39,529 nucleotides of DNA from NCBI GenBank assembly GCA_031422195.1, contig JANOPZ010000006.1, positions 1-39,529 on the forward strand. Direction: 5' to 3'. The number at the start of each line of letters is the position of its first letter. Within the stretch, counting starts at the first letter, position 1. Source of the DNA: JALOTE01 sp031422195. Its GTDB lineage: Bacteria > Pseudomonadota > Alphaproteobacteria > Rhizobiales > Rhizobiaceae. The notes below the pieces were generated by a model. The model worked only from the letters and a program-made list of their open reading frames with translations, was not told where the DNA came from and searched no databases. Positions 1 to 7,085 of this stretch are shown here, piece by piece. The position numbers and the translations under genes were made by a program.

Positions 1-2
1 AC

Positions 3-152
3 TTAGGAAACGACGAGTTTGAAACACTAGTCGTAGCGCTCTGCAATAGTGTGCTTGGTGCAGGGACAATCGTATTTGCAACTGGCAAAGACGGCGGAAG
101 AGATGCGGCTTTCAGTGGCACAACAAACAATAAAGTGAACCTGTGCCATTAA
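3..152 (+). pseudogene. Truncated gene tail with DGGRDA motif (restriction-endonuclease-like, possible defence gene remnant)
   Basis: An open frame enters from the left edge and stops with TAA at 150-152. It encodes about 49 residues, including DEFETLVVALC followed by a GKDGGRDAAFSGT segment. From memory, this pairing (a helix with FE.LV, then DGGRDA.F.GTA) sits near the N-terminus of large PD-(D/E)XK nuclease-like proteins of defence and mobile-element loci, where a QAKH-type catalytic stretch follows. Here the frame ends a few residues after the motif, and none of the three frames continues the family, so the gene appears cut off. A hairpin with a T-run follows at once. The family call comes from a short motif only and is tentative. 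That the frame is open and ends at 152 is seen directly. Confidence 0.4.
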
Positions 153-159
153 ACCAATT

Positions 160-199
160 GGGCTGACCCCCGGCCGGAGATCAGCCCGCCTCCGTTTTT
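160..199 (+). terminator. Rho-independent terminator after the truncated gene
   Basis: GGGCTGA at 160-166 pairs with TCAGCCC at 181-187, and five Ts follow at 195-199. It lies eight bases past the stop of the rightward fragment. It also sits beyond the 3' end of the leftward AlpA-like gene, so the two genes converge on it. Confidence 0.55.
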
Positions 200-407
200 A
201 CACGAAGGTGTCGGTGGGGTTGTTTCGTTCATCAATCCGTTTTTGTAGCCATTCCATTACTTCACCTTCGATCCATCCCACTCTCGAACGTGGCCCGTTC
301 CCGAGGCGCACGCGCTTTGGAAATCGGTTGGCGTTCTCCAGTCTCTGGATATGTTGCGGGCAATAGAGCACGAGCTCCTTGAGTTGACGCTTTGACAGTA
401 ACCTCAT
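198..407 (-). CDS. AlpA-family DNA-binding regulator / putative excisionase
   Basis: A 69-residue protein beginning MRLLSKRQLKELV. It has the AlpA/MerR-like winged helix layout: an N-terminal helix-turn-helix (LSKRQLKELVLYCPQHIQRLE), then a basic wing (FPKRVRLGNGPRSRVGW) and the closing helix EVMEWLQKRIDER. Proteins of this type regulate integrase genes or act as recombination directionality factors in P4-like islands. The start at 407 was chosen over longer forms because AAAGGAAG lies seven bases upstream and the family motif begins right after it. It follows the Fic gene and the integrase on the same strand, as expected for an island module. Role in excision is inferred. Confidence 0.75.
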   Translation of the reverse strand: MRLLSKRQLKELVLYCPQHIQRLENANRFPKRVRLGNGPRSRVGWIEGEVMEWLQKRIDERNNPTDTFV

Positions 408-507
408 CGCAGTACTTCCTTTGTGCTTGGAAGCATCGCGATGCCCCGTGGGTTGGCGCCCATGGACGAACACAACCTATCAGCGGAACTTTGGCTTGGC
501 GAGGGGA

Positions 508-1572
508 TCAAGAATAGCGGGTCGCCAACCGATATGACCGCGCTTTACGGGATGGGTTTTGGACTTCGAGGAAACCTGATGTTACCCATTGGCGGCAAAG
601 ATCAACGACGGTGCGCGGGCTGAGTTTAAGGTACTTTGCCATTTCTTCACTGGTGGCTGAACCTTGGCGGTTAAACAACGTGAGCAACCGGCGTTGGCGG
701 GGATCGAGCTCTCGCAGCAGGTTTGCGGCTGGTGCCTTTTCTGGCGTTCCAACTTTAAGGGCGGCAAGCCTGATATTGCCAAAGGCGTCGTCCATGCCTT
801 TGCAGAAATAGGCGACGAACTTGGTGAGATCGGCCTCGGCGCGGCCCTCATAGTAGTTGTGGTGGCCGATGGTGAGGGCTGTGTAATAGGCCCTAAGATT
901 TTGGGCGTAGTGCTCATCCAGCGAATAGATGCCGTCCAAGCCATAGCCAGCACGGCGCAGGATTAACGTAGTGAGCAGCCGTGCTGTGCGGCCATTGCCG
1001 TCCAAATAGGGGTGGATAGTAGCGAACTGATAATGCGCTAATCCTGCAATGATTGGAACAGGAAGCTTGCTGTTGGCTGTGGCGTCATTCACATAGGCAA
1101 CAAGCTCCGCCATCAACAAAGGCACATCTGGGGCCTCGGGTGGCAAGTAAACGATGTTACCGTTGCCGCTGTCTTTGATGACATTCTGTTGGGTGCGATA
1201 GGGCGACGGTTTGATCTTGCCCGTCATCACAAGGCCATGCAGCTGTTGAATTTCTGTTTCCTGCAAGGGCGATGGGGAAGCCGCCAGCTTTTCCATGTGC
1301 TCAAATGCAAAGAAGTGGTTGCGCACTTCAGTCTCATCGCGCTCCCGTCCGGGAAACTTCGCGCCCTTCAAAGCCGCTTTCACTTCCGGCAAAGTTAACC
1401 GGTTGCCTTCAATCTGGGTGGAGAAGTGTGTTGACGTTAGCGTCGCCGTCTCACGCAGCGAAATGAGAAGTTGCGGCTGAATAACGAGTCCGGATAATTC
1501 ACGGCGTACGGCTTCAATCTGCATAAGTGCAGACGCAATTTCCGGCGTGATCTGAAATCGGGGATTGAACAT
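508..1572 (-). CDS. Fic family protein (protein adenylyltransferase) with N-terminal inhibitory helix
   Basis: 354 residues. The Fic core motif is complete at residues 187-198 (HPYLDGNGRTAR), with the catalytic histidine, the phosphate-binding DGNGR loop and the final arginine. Before it lies the substrate flap region (about 120-150). An (S/T)xxxE(G/N) inhibitory motif, STQIEGN at residues 51-57, marks a class II Fic enzyme whose own helix blocks ATP gamma-phosphate binding. A winged-helix domain fills about residues 290-350 (EEMAKYLKLSPRTVVDLCRQW). Such enzymes transfer AMP to target proteins, and the targets of this form are mostly unknown. It lies between the integrase and the AlpA-like gene as island cargo. 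No clear ribosome site precedes the start, so translation may be weak. No separate antitoxin gene is seen, which fits the built-in inhibitor. Confidence 0.9.
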   Translation of the reverse strand: MFNPRFQITPEIASALMQIEAVRRELSGLVIQPQLLISLRETATLTSTHFSTQIEGNRLTLPEVKAALKGAKFPGRERDETEVRNHFFAFEHMEKLAASPSPLQETEIQQLHGLVMTGKIKPSPYRTQQNVIKDSGNGNIVYLPPEAPDVPLLMAELVAYVNDATANSKLPVPIIAGLAHYQFATIHPYLDGNGRTARLLTTLILRRAGYGLDGIYSLDEHYAQNLRAYYTALTIGHHNYYEGRAEADLTKFVAYFCKGMDDAFGNIRLAALKVGTPEKAPAANLLRELDPRQRRLLTLFNRQGSATSEEMAKYLKLSPRTVVDLCRQWVTSGFLEVQNPSRKARSYRLATRYS

Positions 1573-1629
1573 GAGAAAAGTATACCGCAGTGTTCGAATA
1601 ATGTCAGTTATTACGCTGTTAAAACGCTG

Positions 1630-2769
1630 TTAAATTCGGGCCGAAATCAACCTTTCAAGTCGCGCCTCATAGGATTCCACAGCGCTTCGCATTTCAGCGG
1701 CATAGGAATAGCGGTTATAGACAGCGGCAACCCCGCTCAGCGTGCCGGAAACATGGTTCAACAGCTTTTCGGTGACGTGGATCGGCGTACCCAAAGCCGC
1801 CAATTGGGAACTGAATGTGCGGCGAAGATCATGCAGCGTATATGGCGCAACGTTTGTGAGCTTCAGATCAAATGAAGCTTTGGCTTTCGGCCAACCATTG
1901 AAGACTGTCGTCACCTTGCCTCTGACGTGACTGCGACTTGCAGGAAATAGTAGGTCGCCAGTGTTTGGAACTGTTTGGAGAACACGAAGGGTGAGTTCAC
2001 CAAATGGCAATTCATGCCGTCGATGATTTTTAGCTATTTCAGATGGAACAGTGATTGTCTGGTTTTGCAGATCAATCCAGCTCCAACGCATTGCTGCCAC
2101 TTCGCCTCGACGAAGCCCTGTCAGCAGCAACAACGCTACGATTGGCCCATAAGGGTAAGGTTGCTGCAAGGCCAATCGCAACACTTCTGCAATCTCGTTC
2201 TCAGATAAGGCGCGATCTCGCGCCGCCACAGGCTGTTGCGCTTGCAACGCTCCGCATGGATTGCTTTCCAAATAGCCTTGCCGCTCTGTCCAACGGAAAA
2301 ACACCTTGATCGCCACCAAAGCGTGGTTCGCTTCGGAAGGTGTTTTCCGCAGCTTGTCCAAGCGCTGTGCGATATCATATCGCGAAATTTGCGACAGTTG
2401 GGTCTTACCAAAAGGAAAGCGTTTCAAGAGCCTGCGATAATCTGCAACGGTTCTTGCACGGTTCTTGACTTCGCACGCTTCAAGAAATTTCCGCTTTGCA
2501 TCTTCAAAATTAATGGACTTTGGTTTGAACTTTCCGAGAATGATTTCTGCCGACCTGCGCTTTGCCTCTGCGCGCGCCTCTGCCAGCGTAATGACAGGGT
2601 AGCGGCCAATGGTTACCCGTTCTCGACGTGGGCCATGAACCAGCACAAATGACTTTGTGCCGCCTTGGGATATGCGCAAACCGAAACCAGAAAACACGTC
2701 ATCGGCATAGAATTTCTGCCCCTGTTTTGGAGCTTTCAATTCGCGCACTATGATGTCGGTCAAACGCAT
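1630..2769 (-). CDS. Tyrosine-type site-specific integrase (P4-like, DUF4102 N-terminus)
   Basis: 379 residues. The N-terminal DUF4102 arm-binding domain (about 1-85) contains FSGFGLRISQGGTKSFV and IGRYPVITLAEARAEA. A core-binding domain covers about 90-180. The catalytic domain (about 190-375) shows R220 in LLTGLRRGE, K247 in the beta-hairpin, H313 and R316 in HDLRRTFSSQL, H339 in LLNHVSG, and a tyrosine in YNRYSY (Y351 or Y354). All residues needed for strand exchange are therefore present. This family commonly inserts at the 3' ends of tRNA genes, and a tRNA-Phe 3' fragment lies 145 bp behind its start. It runs away from that fragment, as expected for an integrase next to its own attachment site. 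Confidence 0.95.
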   Translation of the reverse strand: MRLTDIIVRELKAPKQGQKFYADDVFSGFGLRISQGGTKSFVLVHGPRRERVTIGRYPVITLAEARAEAKRRSAEIILGKFKPKSINFEDAKRKFLEACEVKNRARTVADYRRLLKRFPFGKTQLSQISRYDIAQRLDKLRKTPSEANHALVAIKVFFRWTERQGYLESNPCGALQAQQPVAARDRALSENEIAEVLRLALQQPYPYGPIVALLLLTGLRRGEVAAMRWSWIDLQNQTITVPSEIAKNHRRHELPFGELTLRVLQTVPNTGDLLFPASRSHVRGKVTTVFNGWPKAKASFDLKLTNVAPYTLHDLRRTFSSQLAALGTPIHVTEKLLNHVSGTLSGVAAVYNRYSYAAEMRSAVESYEARLERLISARI

Positions 2770-2880
2770 TCTTAGGCTCGCCCTAGGCTCAGAAATAAGG
2801 GGTGTAGCAAGGTTATTTCATGAGCAATAGTACGACACAAAAACAGAGATTGTCAAGCATTTTCAATAGCTTATGGTTGC

Positions 2881-2896
2881 GCTATGTGGAGCTATG
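2881..2896. repeat. Short direct repeats GCTATG beside the attachment site
   Basis: GCTATG occurs at 2881-2886 and again at 2891-2896, ten bases apart, i.e. about one helical turn. A related TAGGCTC pair lies at the integrase start (about 2773-2790). Repeats of this kind between an integrase gene and its att core can be arm-type integrase or AlpA binding sites. This is only a suggestion. Confidence 0.25.
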
Positions 2897-2914
2897 TTCC
2901 AAGCCAAATACGAA

Positions 2915-2959
2915 TTGAAAATCCGCGTGTCCGTGGTTCAAATCCGCGTCTGGGCACCA
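2915..2959 (+). other. attachment site: 3' part of tRNA-Phe(GAA), anticodon loop to CCA
   Basis: The 45 bases match the 3' half of a tRNA-Phe gene: loop TT-GAA-AA with anticodon GAA at 2917-2919, anticodon stem 3' strand TCCGC (2922-2926), variable region, T-stem CGTGG (2932-2936) pairing with CCGCG (2944-2948) around TTCAAAT, acceptor 3' strand TCTGGGC (2949-2955), discriminator A and encoded CCA (2957-2959). The matching 5' strand GCCCAGA, the D-arm and the 5' anticodon strand are missing upstream, so this is not a working tRNA gene. It is taken to be the target-site duplication left at the far end of the island. The intact tRNA-Phe would then lie to the left of this window. Confidence 0.8.
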
Positions 2960-3352
2960 AACCTTTATATTTTACAATGGTTGTGGCATTCACGATTTTC
3001 GTGAGTTATTATCGTGCCACACAGATACCACCGGACTCATGTATGATTTCTTTGACGCGGCAAAATCATTATTGCATCGCAATTTACTTTGCCGCTGCCA
3101 GCGCCGGATCACTCAAGCGGAGTTTCTTGCTTTTTGCATTAAAGGCGAGTGTTGATTTGAGGGTTCAACTGGCAAGGTAAGCGGCATTAAATGTTTAGGG
3201 CACATCCGTATTTTGATGAGTCGAATGTGATGTGACATTTGCCCCCAAATCAAAGCCAAGCCGCCGCCCCCAAGCCGCTGCTGAAAAGCCAGCGGCAACC
3301 AGCCGGTCAACACGGAACACAGTTTGCTCGGCTGCGGAAATTGCGAGCCTGA
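2960..3352. other. Gene-free stretch between att site and helicase
   Basis: No convincing gene was found in these 393 bases. Short frames on both strands lack family motifs and ribosome sites. It holds the inverted repeat described separately, and a leftward open trace at 3084-3164 whose translation ends in LRLSDPALAAAK. That trace could be the worn tail of a lost gene. Confidence 0.5.
2983..3020. repeat. Nested inverted repeat (hairpin) just outside the att site
   Basis: An outer pair GTGGCA (2983-2988) and TGCCAC (3015-3020) surrounds an inner perfect hairpin TCACGA (2990-2995) / TCGTGA (2999-3004) with a TTT loop. No T-run follows, so it is not a classical terminator. It lies 24 bases past the tRNA CCA end, so it may be the natural 3' processing or termination signal of the former tRNA-Phe transcript. 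Confidence 0.4.
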
Positions 3353-5191
3353 TCAGGCGGGGCGCTTCGGTTTTCGGGGCTTGTCTTTTGAACCGGAACC
3401 GGGTCCTTTTACTGCATCTTGGTGTTTGCGGTCTGGTTTGCCGGCTTTGCCGAATTTTGGCTTTGCTTGCCTTGGTTGTTCAGGCATTTCACCAGCCGGT
3501 GCTATGAAAATCCCCCGCTCCAAACTGCCGGGCAGCTTGATCCGCTCCGCGTAGCCGACGGCCTTATCGGCTGAGATTTCAAAACGGGTTACCGTATCTT
3601 CGATCTTGATGGAACCGACATCGCGCTTTGTTACCTTGCCAGCGTTACAAATCATCGGGAGCAGAAACTTTGGATCGGCGCGTTGTTTGCGTCCAAGAGA
3701 GATCGTGAACCATACACCGCCTTGCATATCCGGGCCACGCGGCTCGCGCCCCAGATTGCGCCCCAGATCGCGCGCCAGATCCCGCATCGGCGCATAATCA
3801 TCTGCTGGCCCGCGTTCTCGGCTGGAACGCGGTTTCGCCGTGTTTTCAACGCTGAGCGGGATAAGCTCTTCGGGAACAGGGCGGGCGGCCATTTGCTGGC
3901 GCAGAAACGCAGCGGCAATCCGCTGCGGCCCAACCCGGTCCAGCAATTCGGCCACAAACTGCACTTCCTGCTCGTTTGGCTCTGCCGAAGATGTCGCGGC
4001 ATCGAGTATCCGGCGGCGGTACCTGGCTTCGATCTCGGCCATTCCCGGCGCACCACGCACAGTCGCTGACAGATTGGCCAGCGCAAGCACCCGCTGCGCC
4101 GCGCCGCGTCGATTTTCCGGCACAATCAGCACACAAATGCCCTTGCGACCGGCGCGACCGGTCCGGCCTGAGCGGTGTAACAGGGTTTCGGGGTTGCTTG
4201 GCACATCGGCGTGAACCACGAGATCGAGGTTTGGAAGATCGATACCCCGCGCCGCGACATCTGTCGCCACACAAACATGTGCGCGGCCGTCACGCATGGA
4301 TTGCAGTGCGTTTGACCGCTCCGATTGTGCCATCTCACCCGAAAGCGAAACGACCGAAAAGCCACGGTTGGCGAGGCGCGCCGTAAGATGGCGAACCGCT
4401 TCACGTGTGTGGCAGAATACCAAGGCGCTTTTGCTGTCTGAATCCAGCAGCGCATTGATAATGGCCAGTTCCCTCTCGTCGCGCCGTACAAGCATCAACT
4501 GGTATTCGATGTCAGCATGTTGTTCGGACGATGCGGTGGTCGCAACCCGCACTGCATTTTTCTGCACGGTTTTGGCCAGTTCGGCGATGCCTCGCCGCAC
4601 AGTGGCGGAAAACAGCAATGTCCGGCGGGTCTCTGGTGCAGCACCAAGGATGAATTCCAAATCCTCGCGAAAACCAAGATCCAGCATTTCGTCGGCTTCA
4701 TCAAGCACCACAGCGCGAATGGCGCTGAGGTCCAGCGCGCCCTTCGTAATGTGGTCGCGCAAGCGTCCTGGAGTGCCAACAACAAGATGGGCGCCGCGCT
4801 CCAACGCACGACGTTCGTTGCGAATGTCCATGCCGCCGACGCAAGTTGCTATCGTTGTCCGCGCGCCTGCGTAAAGCCAATTCAGCTCCTGCTGCACTTG
4901 AATCGCAAGTTCGCGCGTCGGCGCAATGATCAAGCCAAGCGGTGCGGCAGGCTTATCAAAATTATCGCTGCCTCCCAGCAGTGTCGGCGCAATTGCAATG
5001 CCGAAAGCAACCGTTTTTCCCGAACCGGTTTGTGCGGAAACCAACAGGTCGGCTTCACCAAGCTCTGGGTTCGTCATCGCCAACTGAACTGGGGTCAACT
5101 GGCTATAGCCCTTGTCCGCCAAGGAATTGGAAAGCGCCGTATGAATGTTGGCAATCGGAGATGGGGGGTTCTGGTCGGTGCTGGGTGTCAT
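3353..5191 (-). CDS. DEAD-box ATP-dependent RNA helicase with DbpA-like RNA-binding C-terminus
   Basis: 612 residues. Motif I AQTGSGKT at 53-60, Ia PTRELA at 91-96, Ib GTPGR, II DEAD at 164-167, III SAT at 195-197, then in the second RecA domain ARGID (V) and HRSGRTGRAGRKG (VI). After a linker rich in arginine, residues of about 490-570 (GVWFTISLGRKQRADPKFLLPMI...) resemble the DbpA RNA-binding domain, an RRM-like fold that targets helicases to ribosomal RNA. The extreme tail is lysine/proline rich (KPKFGKAGKPDRKHQ). Likely role: ATP-driven remodelling of rRNA during ribosome assembly or cold stress. AAGG precedes the ATG by about six bases. No gene follows in the same direction, so it is probably transcribed alone. 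Whether to call it DeaD, DbpA or RhlE cannot be settled by eye. Confidence 0.93.
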   Translation of the reverse strand: MTPSTDQNPPSPIANIHTALSNSLADKGYSQLTPVQLAMTNPELGEADLLVSAQTGSGKTVAFGIAIAPTLLGGSDNFDKPAAPLGLIIAPTRELAIQVQQELNWLYAGARTTIATCVGGMDIRNERRALERGAHLVVGTPGRLRDHITKGALDLSAIRAVVLDEADEMLDLGFREDLEFILGAAPETRRTLLFSATVRRGIAELAKTVQKNAVRVATTASSEQHADIEYQLMLVRRDERELAIINALLDSDSKSALVFCHTREAVRHLTARLANRGFSVVSLSGEMAQSERSNALQSMRDGRAHVCVATDVAARGIDLPNLDLVVHADVPSNPETLLHRSGRTGRAGRKGICVLIVPENRRGAAQRVLALANLSATVRGAPGMAEIEARYRRRILDAATSSAEPNEQEVQFVAELLDRVGPQRIAAAFLRQQMAARPVPEELIPLSVENTAKPRSSRERGPADDYAPMRDLARDLGRNLGREPRGPDMQGGVWFTISLGRKQRADPKFLLPMICNAGKVTKRDVGSIKIEDTVTRFEISADKAVGYAERIKLPGSLERGIFIAPAGEMPEQPRQAKPKFGKAGKPDRKHQDAVKGPGSGSKDKPRKPKRPA

Positions 5192-5306
5192 GGTTACCTT
5201 CTTTCAAACCGCCCAATACCACCATGTTCGCGCATTTGGTAATCCCCCAATTGTTGGCAGGCTTTATGAGTAGAAATTATGCGGCCATATGTGGATTCAG
5301 TTTCGA

Positions 5307-5324
5307 GGCGGCGGTTATGCCGCC
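5307..5324. terminator. GC-rich hairpin at the end of the GNAT relic
   Basis: GGCGGC (5307-5312) and GCCGCC (5319-5324) form a perfect 6-bp stem with a GGTTAT loop. It lies 28 bases past the last stop of the leftward GNAT relic, as a terminator would, but there is no strong T-run on either side. Function uncertain. Confidence 0.35.
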
Positions 5325-5351
5325 GATGTTTATATTGGGACATACAATGGA

Positions 5352-5540
5352 TTAGGCGGAGTCGTTTGCAAATCTCAAGAAGCGTTCACCGTCGATCAGG
5401 CGCTTTAGTCGTGCCAAACATCAATCATGGCGTGCTGTTTGATTGCCAGCATAATATGCGGCAAGCGGGCCGAGATCGCTTTCCTGCCAGCCGCGCAGAA
5501 CAAGCCGTTCGGTCTCAATTACTGGTGCGTGAACCAGCAT
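5352..5540 (-). pseudogene. Decayed GNAT acetyltransferase (N-terminal remnant)
   Basis: Read leftward from an ATG at 5538-5540, the frame gives MLVHAPVIETERLVLRGW, then QESDLGPLAAYYAGNQTARHD. This is the opening strand and helix of a GNAT N-acetyltransferase (I.TERL.LR.W...D...). After 39 residues comes an in-frame TGA (5421-5423). The same frame then stays open for 22 more codons (ending ERFLRFANDSA) to a TAA at 5352-5354. The acetyl-CoA-binding motif A (Q/RxxGxG/A) and the rest of the roughly 170-residue fold are absent. A large internal deletion plus a stop is the simplest reading. It is unlikely to make a working enzyme. Confidence 0.6.
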
Positions 5541-5778
5541 TGTTACCGTCCACAATTGAACATTCTATGCGCACAATGACATGCCTCGGGCAATCCTATC
5601 AATCTTATCGATGACATGCGTTGCTTTGGTTTCTTAACACTTTTACACCACGCGCCGGTGAACGCTTAAGGTGCAATATATTCGAAAATTCGCCAAAATT
5701 TGCTAAAGCTAAAATAAGCCAACCAGAATTGCTGTGTGAAACAATATCAGCTGTTGGGAAACCCGCGTCCGTGCACTG

Positions 5779-7023
5779 CTAATCTTCAACAGTGATCATT
5801 TTCGTTGGTTGCTGCGGCGCACGCAGTAACATGAATGCAACCAACGAGGCTACCGCCGCTACAGCGCATACCAGCAAGGCAACGTCCACACTGAGATGAG
5901 TCATCGCAAGTGCAAACAAAAACGGGCTGGCTGCGTTAACGAGGAACCGCAATCCAGTGATCCGGCCAACCAATGTCGCGTAGCCTTGCACGCCGAACAG
6001 CTGAAGCGGCACTGTTCCGCGTGCGATCGTAATCAAGCCTTGTGCAACACCATATGTCACGGCAAAAAGTATTGCCGAGATCATGGAACCCGGCGTAGCC
6101 AATAAAATTGCGATCGATGAGCCAAGCGCGCCCAGTGCAATGCGTCCCGTCATCAATGGGTCGAATCTATGGCCCCCAATCACTTCAATGAGGCGTGCCA
6201 GAACCTGAGCTGGGCCCATACACATTGCGATGAGTGCGGCTGCTTGTGCTGTAAAACCCTCATTTTCTATGATGCGGAGCATGTGAACCGGAAATGCTGA
6301 ATAGACCAACCCTGAAACCACAATCGCAATCGTGTAAAACAACAGCGCTCTTTGCCGCTTTACGCCGTGCAATAAAGGCGCAATTTGCGCATCATTTTGC
6401 GCTACGTGGTTCAATTCAACCGGTGTCGCTTTGCGCAAAACAAACCAGTGATGCGGTGCGCAAACCAATAAATGCGCAACGGCAAAAACAAAAAACGTCG
6501 AACGCCAACCGATCCCCTCAAGCATCCACTGCGTCAACGGCCAAAAAATTGTGGAAGCAAAGCCTGCAATAAGCGTAATAAGCGTTATGGCCCGTCTGGC
6601 CTCGGCCCGGTAGATTTGTGTCAGTCCGGCAAAAGCAGCCTCATATAAAACGAGACAAGCTGTTATTTCCATAAGAATTACGGCTGCTGAAAAAAACCAG
6701 ATATTCGGCGCAAGGCTGCAAGCAACCAAGGCAATGGCAGCGGTGACTGAACCGGCTGTCATCACCAGTCTGGCCCCATTTCTGTCAAGCAATCGGCCTA
6801 CCAGCGGGGCAACCAAGCCACCAAACACCAAACCAACCGTGAAAGCGGCGAAAAACCAATCAAGGCTAACTGTAAATTCAGCTGAGATTGCCGGGGCAAG
6901 GACACCATATGAATAATATAACGTACCATAACCGATCGTTTGCGTTAGCCCTAAAGTCAGTATGACCCGGTCATTAAATCCAGAAAAAAGGTTCGCAAAA
7001 GTGAGATTTGTATTTGTTGCCAT
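5779..7023 (-). CDS. MFS transporter
   Basis: 414 residues with about twelve hydrophobic helices and the major facilitator pattern. The loop between helices 2 and 3 carries GRLLDRNGARLVM, matching the G-x-x-x-D-R-x-G-R/A MFS signature, and a second-half counterpart occurs in the GHRFDPLMTGRIALG region. It is a single-component inner-membrane carrier. The substrate cannot be told from sequence; the N-terminal layout (GYGTLYYSYGVLAPAISAEF) recalls MCT/OFA-like carriers of organic anions. Its start lies 62 bases after the frcK stop on the same strand with no terminator between, so it may be the last gene of the frc operon. The ribosome site is weak. Confidence 0.85.
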   Translation of the reverse strand: MATNTNLTFANLFSGFNDRVILTLGLTQTIGYGTLYYSYGVLAPAISAEFTVSLDWFFAAFTVGLVFGGLVAPLVGRLLDRNGARLVMTAGSVTAAIALVACSLAPNIWFFSAAVILMEITACLVLYEAAFAGLTQIYRAEARRAITLITLIAGFASTIFWPLTQWMLEGIGWRSTFFVFAVAHLLVCAPHHWFVLRKATPVELNHVAQNDAQIAPLLHGVKRQRALLFYTIAIVVSGLVYSAFPVHMLRIIENEGFTAQAAALIAMCMGPAQVLARLIEVIGGHRFDPLMTGRIALGALGSSIAILLATPGSMISAILFAVTYGVAQGLITIARGTVPLQLFGVQGYATLVGRITGLRFLVNAASPFLFALAMTHLSVDVALLVCAVAAVASLVAFMLLRAPQQPTKMITVED

Positions 7024-7085
7024 CGGCGGGCCGTAACCAACTTTAATGACAGGTGTAAGACATTGGTAAGCCGTTTCTACAAGTT

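Larger units (their letters stand above)
5192..5778. other. Long intergenic stretch containing a GNAT relic and a hairpin
   Basis: These 587 bases separate the helicase from the MFS gene. They contain a decayed GNAT gene (5352-5540) and a perfect hairpin (5307-5324). Nothing recognisable is seen in 5541-5778, which is AT-rich and may hold leftward promoter sequence for whatever the relic once was. Confidence 0.5.

Noticed and set aside
2881..2959. A complete tRNA gene at the att site
   Set aside because: The 3' half fits tRNA-Phe, but the 5' acceptor strand GCCCAGA, D-arm and 5' anticodon strand are missing, so no cloverleaf can form.
2884..3180. Rightward open frame of 98 codons across the att site
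   Set aside because: It runs through the tRNA fragment and the nested hairpin, has no ribosome site and no family resemblance.
3113..3313. Leftward 66-codon frame behind the helicase
   Set aside because: No recognisable motif, no ribosome site, odd composition; likely random opening.
4517..5242. Rightward 241-codon frame antisense to the helicase
   Set aside because: It mirrors the strongly conserved helicase frame; its translation has no family features.
5279..5614. Rightward 111-codon frame in the helicase-MFS gap
   Set aside because: It is antisense to the GNAT relic, whose leftward translation has clear family motifs; the rightward one has none.
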